6,916 nt of DNA, taken from Chryseosolibacter sp039917935. GTDB taxonomy: Bacteria > Bacteroidota > Bacteroidia > Cytophagales > Cyclobacteriaceae. The notes beneath the pieces were generated by a model. It saw only the letters and a list, made by a program, of their open reading frames with translations. It searched no databases and was not told the origin of the DNA. Position 1 is the stretch's first letter. Every line of letters starts with the position of its first letter. The stretch is from positions 1-6,916 of the forward strand of contig JBDSIM010000124.1 in the NCBI GenBank assembly GCA_039917935.1, written 5' to 3'. Positions 1 to 6,757 of the stretch are shown piece after piece. Position numbers and translations under genes: made by a program.

Positions 1-597
1 CAGGCGCATGACACCTTCCGGGCTAAATCTGTAGGGGACGTCAGGCCACGGTTCAATCACCAAGGTCCTCCCAGACCCGGAGCTGTGCTTATTTTATTAT
101 ATGAAGACGAAGCCAGTATCAAGTACCCTCTCATCAAACGCCCGGAATACATCGGTACCCATGGAGGCCAGATAAGTTTACCAGGAGGAAAAGCCGAACC
201 CGGGGAAGACGCCATTCAAACGGCTTTACGTGAATGTGAAGAAGAGATAGGGATAACAAAGGAAACGCTAACAGTGTTGGGTAAGCTGAGCGATTTTTTC
301 GTTATACCCAGTAATTATATAGTTACCCCAATTATATCATACACGCTCTCAAGACCTGTGTTCAAACCCGATCCATATGAAGTTTCGAAAATTTTCGAAG
401 CACGCATCGACCACCTTATCGCAGAGGATGCCGTAAAAGAAAAGGAAATTCTCGCAGCAGGTAAGTACCGGATGATGGCGCCTCATTTTGAAGTAGAACA
501 GGAAGTTGTCTGGGGTGCGACAGCAATGATGCTGAATGAGTTCAGGGTAATTCTGAAGGACATTATTTGGTCTGGAAAAACAGGGAATTACCCTTAG
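1..597 (+). CDS. NUDIX hydrolase, CoA pyrophosphatase-like (5'-truncated)
   Basis: The frame is open from base 1 to the TAG at 595-597, giving 198 codons, so the gene starts outside the window. A GTG at 85 could serve as a start, but the upstream codons continue the family's usual N-terminal region (a Pro-rich stretch just before the first beta strand, AVLILLY), so I treat it as internal. Numbering from the first window codon, the NUDIX box GX5EX7REUXEEXGU runs from Gly63 to Ile85 with REC-EE-E-IGI at its core; Cys fills the usual hydrophobic position. Just before it, KRPEYIGTHGGQISLPGG matches the CoA-pyrophosphatase (UPF0035/NudL-type) signature. Known family role: Mg/Mn-dependent cleavage of CoA or oxidised CoA to 3',5'-ADP and phosphopantetheine in the cytoplasm. 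Specificity for CoA is inferred from that motif only. About 10-30 N-terminal residues are probably missing compared with the usual length. It converges on the aconitase gene. Confidence 0.88.
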   Translation, partial: QAHDTFRAKSVGDVRPRFNHQGPPRPGAVLILLYEDEASIKYPLIKRPEYIGTHGGQISLPGGKAEPGEDAIQTALRECEEEIGITKETLTVLGKLSDFFVIPSNYIVTPIISYTLSRPVFKPDPYEVSKIFEARIDHLIAEDAVKEKEILAAGKYRMMAPHFEVEQEVVWGATAMMLNEFRVILKDIIWSGKTGNYP

Positions 598-684
598 CCA
601 CTCCGTTAACCACAATTTCAGTTCCTAATAAATTGCGTTAAAACCAAAAAAGTCCATCAGCTGGTGCTATTACTTAGTTTGCCA

Positions 685-712
685 GCACATCCCATCTTGC
701 GATGGGATGTGC
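685..712. terminator. Perfect 12-bp hairpin between convergent genes
   Basis: GCACATCCCATC (685-696) and its exact reverse complement GATGGGATGTGC (701-712) enclose a 4-base TTGC loop. It lies 22 bp past the aconitase stop and 87 bp past the NUDIX stop, between convergent genes, so a bidirectional terminator is the natural reading. The + side is followed by a short T-containing run (ATTCCTTT). The - side has no real T tract. The hairpin is seen directly; the terminator role is inferred. Confidence 0.72.
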
Positions 713-734
713 ATTCCTTTGGCGACCGTGCAAA

Positions 735-3287
735 TTATTTTTTCTTCTTCTTAACAATGGTTCTTTTCGCGACCGTTCTTTTCTTCGCCTCAGTTTTTTT
801 CTTTCCAACCACTCTCTTCACCAGCTTGACGATTTTGTTCACCGCTTTTTTGACCAATCCCTTGCTGGATTTTTTCGCAGGTTTCGTTTGTTTGAGTGCC
901 TGTTTCGCGAGCGTTTTGGTCGCCAGTTTTTTATCCGCACGCTTACTGGCCTTCTTTTTGGAGACTTTGTTGGCCATCCTTTCCGGCTTCATGTTTTTCA
1001 TCGGTTGTATAAATCCTTCTGTGGCCGCGATCTGCCTGGCCATAAGATTTAACGCAGATCCTGCTTTAAACCAAAGGATCTGTCCTGCATTATAAGTATG
1101 GTTTACCTTAATGGTATTTTTCGTTCCATCCTTGTGATTTAGCACCAGGGTAAGCTGGCGCTCAGGCGAAAATGCCGTAAGATCAATGAAATCAATCGCA
1201 TCATCCTCCTGAATCAAATCATAATCCGATTCATTTGAAAATGTGATCCCCAACATCCCTTGCTTTTTTAAATTGGTCTCATGGATACGGGCAAATGATT
1301 TTACCAGGATCGCACGAATGCCCAGGTGTCGTGGTTGCATAGCGGCATGCTCGCGCGAAGATCCTTCTCCGTAATTGTGGTCCCCAACAACGATGGTTGG
1401 GATGCCCGCGGCCTTATAGGCGCGTTGGGTGGCAGGTACCGGACCATATTCACCGGTTAATTGATTTTTAACGTTGTCTGTTTTCTCGTTGAAATAATTT
1501 AACGCTCCTGTTAAGGTATTATTGGCAATGTTGTCCAGGTGTCCCCTAAACCGTAGCCAGGGACCTGCCATCGAAATATGATCCGTTGTACACTTTCCTT
1601 TTGCTTTTATCAGAACCTTCATTCCCGTCAGATTTTTACCATCCCACGCCGGGAATGGGCTTAAGGCTTGAAGTCGTTTTGACTGCGGATCTATTTTCAC
1701 CTTCACTCTTGTGCCGTCTTCTGCGGGAGCAATAAAACCTGCATCCTCAACATCAAAGCCCCGTGGCGGGAACATATCACCTGATGGCTCATCCAGTTTA
1801 ACCGCTTCTCCCGCGTCGTTAATCAGGGTGTCAGTTAAAGGATTAAAGGTAAGGTTACCCGCTATCGCAAACGCAGTGGTAATTTCAGGAGAAGCTACAA
1901 AGGCGTGCGTGTTCGGATTGCCATCATTCCGTTTGGCGAAATTTCTGTTAAAGGAAGTAATAATGGAGTTTTTTCTTTCCGGATCATTGGTATGCCGTGC
2001 CCATTGTCCGATACAAGGACCGCACGCGTTAGCCAGAACAACACCTCCCATTTTTTCGAAGATTCCCAGATATCCATCCCGTTGTACAGTATAACGCACG
2101 AGTTCGGAACCCGGTGTGACGGTGAATTCAGCGCGGGCCTTCAGGTTTTTATCCACTGCCTGCTTTGCCAAAGAAGCCGACCGCGTAATGTCCTCATAGG
2201 AAGAATTGGTACAGGAACCGATCAATCCAACCTCCAGTTTTTCTGGCCATCCGTTTTTGCGTACTTCGTTGGCGAATTCTGAAATGGGTATGGCGCGGTC
2301 CGGAGTAAACGGCCCGTTCACATGTGGCTCGAGTTCAGTAAGATTAATTTCAATTACCTGGTCAAAGTATTGTTCAGGATTGGCATAAACCTGAGGATCA
2401 CCCGTAAGATGTTCCTTTACCTTATCGGCCAGTACGGCTATCTCTTTGCGGTTAGTCCCTCGGAGGTAATCGGCCATCTGTTCGTCATATCCGAACAACG
2501 AAGTCGTAGCACCAATTTCTGCGCCCATGTTACAGATGGTAGCCTTACCTGTACAGGAAATGGTTTGCGCGCCAGGTCCAAAATATTCAACGATAGCGCC
2601 CGTCCCACCTTTTACGGTAAGAATACCAGCGACTTTTAAAATAACATCTTTGGCGGATGTCCAACCGCTAAGCTGCCCTATGAGCTTTACACCAATGAGT
2701 TTCGGATATTTTAATTCCCAGGGCATACCTGCCATCACATCAACTGCGTCCGCTCCTCCTACACCTATGGCAACCATTCCCAGTCCGCCTGCATTGACAG
2801 TATGCGAGTCTGTTCCAATCATCATTCCACCAGGGAAGCCGTAATTTTCCAGCACTACCTGGTGAATAATACCGGCGCCCGGTTTCCAAAAACCAATTCC
2901 GAATTTATTGGATACGGATTCCAAAAAACTAAATACTTCTCCACTCGCCGTTAATGATTCAGCAAGGTCTTTTTTCGCTCCGTCTTTGGCTAGGATCAGG
3001 TGATCGCAATGCACTGTTGACGGGACCAGGACCCTGGGTATTCCTGCTGACATAAATTGCAGAAGGGCCATCTGAGCAGTGGCATCCTGCATGGCAACGC
3101 GATCAGGTGAAAAGTTAACATACGACTTACCTCGTTTAAAATCCTCAATCGTTTGCTCCGTGTGAAGGTGCGTAAAAAGAATTTTTTCCGAAAGGGTAAG
3201 GGGTTTGTTGACAACTTTTCGCGCCCGGGCAATGCGCTCCGGGAATTGCCGGTAAACGGCTTTGATCATGTCTAAATCGAATACCAT
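735..3287 (-). CDS. acn: Aconitate hydratase, mitochondrial type, with lysine-rich C-terminal tail
   Basis: This enzyme interconverts citrate and isocitrate in the cytoplasmic TCA cycle using a [4Fe-4S] cluster. The 850-residue product aligns by eye with yeast/bovine mitochondrial aconitase from about residue 25 to 748. The cluster ligands are Cys359 (GSCTNSS), Cys422 and Cys425 (NACGPCIGQ). Active-site residues are recognisable at Asp95-His96, His142, Asp160-His162 (GTDSH), Arg448 and Arg453 (NRNFAKRNDG), Arg581, and Ser643-Arg645 in GEGSSREHAA of the swivelling fourth domain. The start at MVFDLDMIKAVYRQFP matches the usual Bacteroidota N-terminus; I see no Shine-Dalgarno upstream. Family members normally stop at about 750-760 residues, close to WFKAGSALNL. 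Here about 100 more residues follow, of which the last 80 are extremely basic (listed separately). All catalytic residues are present, so the enzyme should be active. It is transcribed divergently from the lactate permease and converges on the NUDIX gene. Confidence 0.97.
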   Translation of the reverse strand: MVFDLDMIKAVYRQFPERIARARKVVNKPLTLSEKILFTHLHTEQTIEDFKRGKSYVNFSPDRVAMQDATAQMALLQFMSAGIPRVLVPSTVHCDHLILAKDGAKKDLAESLTASGEVFSFLESVSNKFGIGFWKPGAGIIHQVVLENYGFPGGMMIGTDSHTVNAGGLGMVAIGVGGADAVDVMAGMPWELKYPKLIGVKLIGQLSGWTSAKDVILKVAGILTVKGGTGAIVEYFGPGAQTISCTGKATICNMGAEIGATTSLFGYDEQMADYLRGTNRKEIAVLADKVKEHLTGDPQVYANPEQYFDQVIEINLTELEPHVNGPFTPDRAIPISEFANEVRKNGWPEKLEVGLIGSCTNSSYEDITRSASLAKQAVDKNLKARAEFTVTPGSELVRYTVQRDGYLGIFEKMGGVVLANACGPCIGQWARHTNDPERKNSIITSFNRNFAKRNDGNPNTHAFVASPEITTAFAIAGNLTFNPLTDTLINDAGEAVKLDEPSGDMFPPRGFDVEDAGFIAPAEDGTRVKVKIDPQSKRLQALSPFPAWDGKNLTGMKVLIKAKGKCTTDHISMAGPWLRFRGHLDNIANNTLTGALNYFNEKTDNVKNQLTGEYGPVPATQRAYKAAGIPTIVVGDHNYGEGSSREHAAMQPRHLGIRAILVKSFARIHETNLKKQGMLGITFSNESDYDLIQEDDAIDFIDLTAFSPERQLTLVLNHKDGTKNTIKVNHTYNAGQILWFKAGSALNLMARQIAATEGFIQPMKNMKPERMANKVSKKKASKRADKKLATKTLAKQALKQTKPAKKSSKGLVKKAVNKIVKLVKRVVGKKKTEAKKRTVAKRTIVKKKKK
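738..977 (-). other. Histone-H1-like Lys/Ala-rich tail of aconitase (residues 771-850)
   Basis: The last 80 codons of the aconitase frame encode 30 Lys and 4 Arg against 1 Asp and 1 Glu, with Ala, Val, Thr and Ser filling most of the rest and five Lys at the very end. Motifs such as SKKKASKR, TKPAKKSSKG and KKAVNKIVKLVKRVVGKK resemble eukaryotic H1 or bacterial Hc/AlgP-type tails. Lys codons are mixed (about 19 AAA, 11 AAG) and Ala codons are mostly GCG or GCC. This argues for a maintained coding sequence rather than simple A-tract expansion or readthrough into spacer. Nucleic-acid or polyanion binding is inferred from charge alone. No folded domain is recognised; part of 811-830 could form a basic amphipathic helix. 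Confidence 0.85.
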
Positions 3288-3571
3288 AGTGTTAGTTTAG
3301 GGTCGCTAAAGTACTAAATTTTCACATTCCGAAGTAGGAAATCGGGATATAGGGATGAAGGGGAAAGCAATAGAACGCAGGGTAGAGATGATAAGGTTGC
3401 GTGTTTTGAAAGGTGTGGAATCGGATCGAGGGTAAAAATTTAAAATCCGGGTCGGCATCACTGACTGCCTTGTTTCCCGCTCCCCATAGCCCTTTCAACT
3501 TTTTATTTCTCCCTGATTTAATTTTAATCACCCACCCCGCAGATTGAAAGTCCATAGATGATAGTCCTTGG

Positions 3572-3601
3572 TTGATTAGTTGATAGTTATTGGTAGTTTG
3601 G
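3572..3601 (+). promoter_or_regulatory. Possible Bacteroidota-type promoter for the lactate permease
   Basis: TTG at 3572-3574 is followed after 19 bp by TAGTTTGG at 3594-3601, close to the phylum's -33 TTTG / -7 TAnnTTTG pattern but with one mismatch in the -7 box. It would leave a leader of about 170 bases containing both palindromes described below. TTG is frequent in this stretch, so a chance match is quite possible. Confidence 0.22.
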
Positions 3602-3670
3602 GTATGTTAGTAAAACGTAAACGTAGTGAAGTCACCAATAAACCCACGTTCCGTTTCCAGATGTTTTGAC

Positions 3671-3690
3671 TTTCGCCAGATCTGACGGAA
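3671..3690. promoter_or_regulatory. Imperfect 20-bp palindrome, candidate operator
   Basis: The 20 bases are symmetric around CAGATCTG (3677-3684). Eight of ten base-pair positions are Watson-Crick matched; the two exceptions are a T-G at 3673/3688 and a C-A at 3676/3685. It lies 85 bp before the permease ATG. A homodimeric regulator site is one reading. It is not the TNGTNNNACNA pattern of LldR-type sites. Confidence 0.35.
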
Positions 3691-3722
3691 ATTCACCCGA
3701 AACGTTCTTAGAGACGAATTGA

Positions 3723-3743
3723 TTAAAGAAGGAAAATCTTTAA
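3723..3743. promoter_or_regulatory. Inverted repeat TTAAAGA-N7-TCTTTAA before the permease
   Basis: TTAAAGA (3723-3729) and TCTTTAA (3737-3743) are perfect 7-bp arms around AGGAAAA. The element ends 32 bp before the permease ATG. It could be an operator or a weak leader hairpin. Its A/T richness in an AT-rich leader makes a chance repeat more likely than usual. Confidence 0.33.
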
Positions 3744-3775
3744 AAAACTGATGTTAATTTAATAGGGAATAACGA

Positions 3776-5560
3776 ATGAAATGGACACAGGCTATTGATC
3801 CTTTTAACAACATCGCGCTGTCGGCTCTGGTCGCGCTCATACCCATACTGTTTATTTTTTGGGCACTGATCATTAAGAAAATGAAGGGATATAAGGCCAG
3901 TTTAATGGCTACCCTTATTGCGATAATCATCGCCATTGTTATTTATGGCATGCCTGTAAAGCTAGCCGTCCTGGCCACGGTGCATGGCGGAATGTATGGA
4001 TTATTTCCCATTTGCTGGATTGTTATATCCGCTGTTTTTTTGTTCAACATAACGGTTAAAAGCGGACAGTTTGAAGTGATCAAACACTTCATGGGCTCGA
4101 TCACTTCCGACAGGCGGTTGCAAGCGCTGTTGATTGCTTTTTCATTTGGTTCTTTTCTTGAAGGAACGGCCGGCTTTGGTGCCCCTGTTGCCATTACTGC
4201 GGCCATGCTGGTAGGCCTGGGCTTTAATCCGCTCTATGCAGCGGGGATCTGCTTAATTGCCAATACCGCACCCGTTGCTTTTGGGGCAATTGGCATTCCT
4301 ATCACTGTGGCATCGCAGGTATCCGGAATCCCTGAAATGGCTATTTCGCAAATGGTTGGAAGAACGCTTCCGATCTTGTCTGTGATACTTCCATTCTACC
4401 TGGTCATACTCATGGCGGGTATACACAAGACCAGAGAGGTGTTGCCCGCCATATTTGTATCCGGAATTTCTTTCGCTTTTCTCCAGTGGTTTACCTCTCA
4501 ATACCTCGGCCCGGCGTTGCCGGATGTCATCGCCGGAATTGGATCGATCGTTTGCCTCGTCGCGCTTTTAAAATTCTGGCAACCAAAAACTACCTGGCGG
4601 TTTAAGGATGAGATAGCCCCCGTTTTGAATACCGACATCCGGTACTCCTCCGGCCAGATTCTCAGGGCGTGGTCACCTTTTATTTTATTGACCGTGGTGA
4701 TCATTGCATGGGGTATTCAACCAGTGAAGGATGTGCTCAATACCACCGGAATGACGCAGTTTGAAATCCCCGCTATCCATAACACGATACTGGACCGCAA
4801 TGGGAAGGAACTGCCGCATATTTATAAATTTAATTATTTTTCAGCCTCTGGCACTGCGATATTTCTTGCCTGTATCCTTACGATTCCTCTGGTGGGGATG
4901 AAATTCAAAGAGGGATTGAATGTATTTGTCTATACGCTGAATCAACTGAAATATCCGATCATCACGATCGCCACGGTCCTTGCCTTTGCTTACATTGTAA
5001 ATGCTTCAGGCATCACTATCACACTTGCGGAAGCCCTGGCCAACACCGGGTTCCTGTTTCCGTTTTTCGCTCCGGTGCTTGGATGGTTAGGTGTGTTTAT
5101 CACCGGTTCTGATACCTCTGCCAATGCCTTATTTGCAAAACTTCAGCAGGAAACAGCCACCTCGATCGGAGTAGACCCAGTCGTTACTGTGGCGGCCAAT
5201 GTTTCGGGTGGCGTAGTAGGAAAAATGATTTCTCCGCAGTCTATCGCGGTAGCCGCAGCCGCAGGGCAATTGGTCGGCAAAGAATCCGAATTATTCCGGT
5301 TTACGGTCAAACACAGTTTCTATATGCTGGCTTTTATATGTTGCATTGTATTTGCGCAGGCATATTTATTTACCTGGATCATACCCGTGTACGATGCTTT
5401 TACCGCGAATAAGGCGATCACTATACCCGACAATTCAACAGGATACATCTATCTCTTAATTCTGGCGGCATTGATCGCAACATTTTTCACCCTTGTTTTT
5501 ATCAAGGATAAAAATCCACAAAAAATTGCTGAGGTAAACCTGAATCCCCCCAAAGAATAA
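3776..5560 (+). CDS. lldP: L-lactate permease (LctP/LldP family)
   Basis: This is a polytopic inner-membrane transporter importing lactate (and probably glycolate) by H+ symport in known relatives. The 594-residue product matches E. coli LldP (551 residues) along nearly its whole length. The N-terminus pairs DPFNNIALSALVALIPILF with the family's equivalent. Family blocks include FLEGTAGFGAPVAI (127-140), NTAPVAFGAIGIPI (163-176), the TGSDTSANALF block (443-453), GKMISPQSIA (482-491) and FRFTVKHS (507-514). About 12-14 hydrophobic segments are visible. The last, at about 557-576, follows the point where E. coli LldP ends and is followed by a charged Pro-containing tail. The ATG at 3776 is preceded by AGGGA at 3764-3768, seven bases upstream, a partial Shine-Dalgarno. 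No lactate dehydrogenase (lldD or lutABC) gene is adjacent; the neighbours are aconitase (divergent) and folE (convergent). Lactate as substrate is inferred from family membership. Confidence 0.95.
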   Translation: MKWTQAIDPFNNIALSALVALIPILFIFWALIIKKMKGYKASLMATLIAIIIAIVIYGMPVKLAVLATVHGGMYGLFPICWIVISAVFLFNITVKSGQFEVIKHFMGSITSDRRLQALLIAFSFGSFLEGTAGFGAPVAITAAMLVGLGFNPLYAAGICLIANTAPVAFGAIGIPITVASQVSGIPEMAISQMVGRTLPILSVILPFYLVILMAGIHKTREVLPAIFVSGISFAFLQWFTSQYLGPALPDVIAGIGSIVCLVALLKFWQPKTTWRFKDEIAPVLNTDIRYSSGQILRAWSPFILLTVVIIAWGIQPVKDVLNTTGMTQFEIPAIHNTILDRNGKELPHIYKFNYFSASGTAIFLACILTIPLVGMKFKEGLNVFVYTLNQLKYPIITIATVLAFAYIVNASGITITLAEALANTGFLFPFFAPVLGWLGVFITGSDTSANALFAKLQQETATSIGVDPVVTVAANVSGGVVGKMISPQSIAVAAAAGQLVGKESELFRFTVKHSFYMLAFICCIVFAQAYLFTWIIPVYDAFTANKAITIPDNSTGYIYLLILAALIATFFTLVFIKDKNPQKIAEVNLNPPKE

Positions 5561-5606
5561 TCCTCCCTTGCGTAATACTTATAGCTTACTGGTTATTGCT
5601 TAAAGC

Positions 5607-6296
5607 TTACTTGCTGTTGATGTAGTTTAGAAATTCCCGTTTGATGTTTTCGTCTTTGAATTTTCCGCAGAAGTAGGCAGTTCCTGTTTTGCTGTTGGTA
5701 TCGCCTACACCCCGCGAGGCCACACACATATGGTTGGCATCGATGACCACACCAATATCATCGGTGCGAAGTATGCGTTGCATTTCTTTCCCAATCTGAA
5801 CCGTGAGACGTTCCTGTACCTGAGGTCTTTTGGCAAAGTATTGAACAATGCGATTAATTTTTGACAGACCTATTACCTTACCGGAAGAAAAATAAGCGAC
5901 ATGCACTTTACCGTAGATGGGCACAAAATGATGCTCACAATGCGAATAGAAAGTAATATCCTTTTCAACAAGCATCTGATCGTAGTTGTACTTGTTGTCA
6001 AAAAGCCGTGCGTGTGGTCTGTTCTTGGGATTTAATCCGCTGAAAACTTCTTTCACGTACATTTTGGCTACCCTTCGGGGAGTTCCTTTCAGACTGTCAT
6101 CCGTAAGATCGAGCCCAAGAATATGCATGATCTCCCGAAAGTGATTTTCGATCTGCCCGATCTTTTCTTCGTCATCGAGCTCAAAGGCATCAGGGCGCAA
6201 TGGCGTATCAGAAGAGGAGGCTACATGGTCATCCAGATCCTCCTGGTCTAACGGATTAAGAGGCCGGATATTCAACGAAATTTCTTTCTGTCTCAT
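5607..6296 (-). CDS. folE: GTP cyclohydrolase I
   Basis: This enzyme converts GTP to 7,8-dihydroneopterin triphosphate, the first step of folate, tetrahydrobiopterin and queuosine synthesis, acting in the cytoplasm as a toroidal decamer in known relatives. The 229-residue product carries the Zn ligands Cys120 and His123 in SHCEHHFVPI and Cys191 in ANHMCVASRGV. His122 and His189 stand at the catalytic positions. GLSKINRIVQYFAKRPQVQERLT (143-165) is the family core. The first 40 residues are acidic and variable, with the Bacteroidota-typical DTPLRPDAFE block at 30-39; the core begins near residue 44. The ATG at 6296 is the only Met before residue 56, so it is the best start. It lies inside the end of the upstream PTPS gene (41-bp overlap) without a recognisable Shine-Dalgarno, which suggests translational coupling. 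It converges on the lactate permease with 46 bp between stops. Confidence 0.97.
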   Translation of the reverse strand: MRQKEISLNIRPLNPLDQEDLDDHVASSSDTPLRPDAFELDDEEKIGQIENHFREIMHILGLDLTDDSLKGTPRRVAKMYVKEVFSGLNPKNRPHARLFDNKYNYDQMLVEKDITFYSHCEHHFVPIYGKVHVAYFSSGKVIGLSKINRIVQYFAKRPQVQERLTVQIGKEMQRILRTDDIGVVIDANHMCVASRGVGDTNSKTGTAYFCGKFKDENIKREFLNYINSK

Positions 6297-6666
6297 ACAA
6301 TGTGATTTTCAGTTCCAGTTTAGCGTCAATCTTTTGTCTCAGTATCCTCCAGACCACCACGGCAATGTTTTCCGCCGTCGGATTGAGCGTTTTAAAGTAG
6401 TCTGTGTCAAGATTCAGATTTTTATGGTCGAATTTATTTAAAACATTTTCCCTGATCAGATCGCTCAACAATTTCATATCAAAAACATACCCTGTATCTG
6501 CTTCCGGTTCTCCTATAACACTCACGATGAGCTCATAGTTATGACCATGATAGTTGGGATTGCTACATTTTCCAAAAATCTTTTCGTTCTGGGCGTCAGA
6601 CCATTGCGCATTGTAAAGCCGGTGGGCTGCGTTAAAATGCTCTTTCCGGGAAACCTTAACCTTCAT
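6256..6666 (-). CDS. ptpS: 6-pyruvoyltetrahydropterin synthase (QueD/PTPS family, PTPS-like)
   Basis: This enzyme acts on dihydroneopterin triphosphate, the product of the next gene in the operon, folE. The 136-residue product has the family Zn ligands His15 (AAHRL), His40 and His42 (HGH). Cys34 is the likely catalytic nucleophile, with Asp80-His81 (FDHKNLNLD) completing the triad. Glu125 (YETERN) binds the pterin in relatives. The Cys-to-HGH spacing is CX5HGH in FGKCSNPNYHGHNY, and NPTAENIAVVVW plus LYETERNFVEY closely resemble mammalian PTPS. QueD enzymes of the queuosine pathway usually have CX3HGH. I therefore favour the tetrahydrobiopterin-type reaction (EC 4.2.3.12), although automatic pipelines would probably name it queD or 6-carboxytetrahydropterin synthase. 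The length is normal. It is first in the operon, with its 3' end overlapping folE by 41 bp. No preQ1-type riboswitch is visible upstream. Confidence 0.93.
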   Translation of the reverse strand: MKVKVSRKEHFNAAHRLYNAQWSDAQNEKIFGKCSNPNYHGHNYELIVSVIGEPEADTGYVFDMKLLSDLIRENVLNKFDHKNLNLDTDYFKTLNPTAENIAVVVWRILRQKIDAKLELKITLYETERNFVEYPAS

Positions 6667-6739
6667 GTAGTAAATTTAACAGGATATTGAGGAAAAGGTT
6701 CAGAAACCGCGAAAATGTTACCGGGCGGGCAAACCACGG

Positions 6740-6757
6740 GCAGGATGGCAAACCTGC
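6740..6757. other. Small 5-bp hairpin next to the large stem-loop
   Basis: GCAGG (6740-6744) and CCTGC (6753-6757) enclose eight bases. The octamer GGCAAACC occurs at 6728-6735 and again at 6747-6754, the second copy overlapping this loop. It directly follows the large stem-loop on the - strand. No function can be assigned. Confidence 0.3.

Larger units (their letters stand above)
3288..3775. other. Divergent intergenic region, aconitase / lactate permease
   Basis: These 488 bp separate the two divergent starts. I find no convincing gene: a 77-codon frame on the - strand (3322-3555) has no family resemblance and no start signal. Weak matches to the Bacteroidota promoter pattern (TTG, about 19 bp, TAnnTTTG) are TTG 3572-3574 with TAGTTTGG 3594-3601 towards the permease, and TACTTTAG (- strand, 3313-3306) towards aconitase. 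The stretch 3587-3641 carries an 8-bp inverted repeat (TTATTGGT / ACCAATAA) with a long 39-base loop. Two better palindromes nearer the permease are listed separately. No riboswitch is recognised. Confidence 0.6.

Noticed and set aside
85..597. Complete NUDIX gene starting at GTG 85
   Set aside because: The frame is open upstream to base 1 and that upstream part resembles the family's N-terminal region, so the gene is better treated as truncated by the window edge.
664..1095. Phe/Leu-rich open frames on the + strand opposite the aconitase tail, resembling a membrane protein
   Set aside because: They are the antisense image of Lys codons (AAA/AAG become TTT/CTT), so the hydrophobic look is an artefact of the basic tail on the other strand.
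3322..3555. 77-codon open frame on the - strand upstream of aconitase
   Set aside because: It has an aromatic- and Pro-rich, family-free composition, no ribosome binding site and no domain. It sits in a promoter region and looks like a chance open frame.
5583..5611. AGCTTACT direct repeat (5583-5590, 5604-5611) and 5-bp AGCTT/AAGCT dyad between lldP and folE
   Set aside because: The repeat is short, the dyad is weak with a 15-base loop, and there is no T tract, so I do not call a terminator. The second copy overlaps the folE stop.
6230..6245. AGGAGGAT-like Shine-Dalgarno inside folE (- strand, codons 18-20)
   Set aside because: The nearest ATG codons are out of frame and one is followed at once by a stop. 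It arises from Gln-Glu-Asp codons and does not define a start.
6671..6678. TAAATTTA as a -7 promoter box for the PTPS gene
   Set aside because: It lies only four bases before the ATG, is itself palindromic and AT-rich, and lacks a clear -33 partner.
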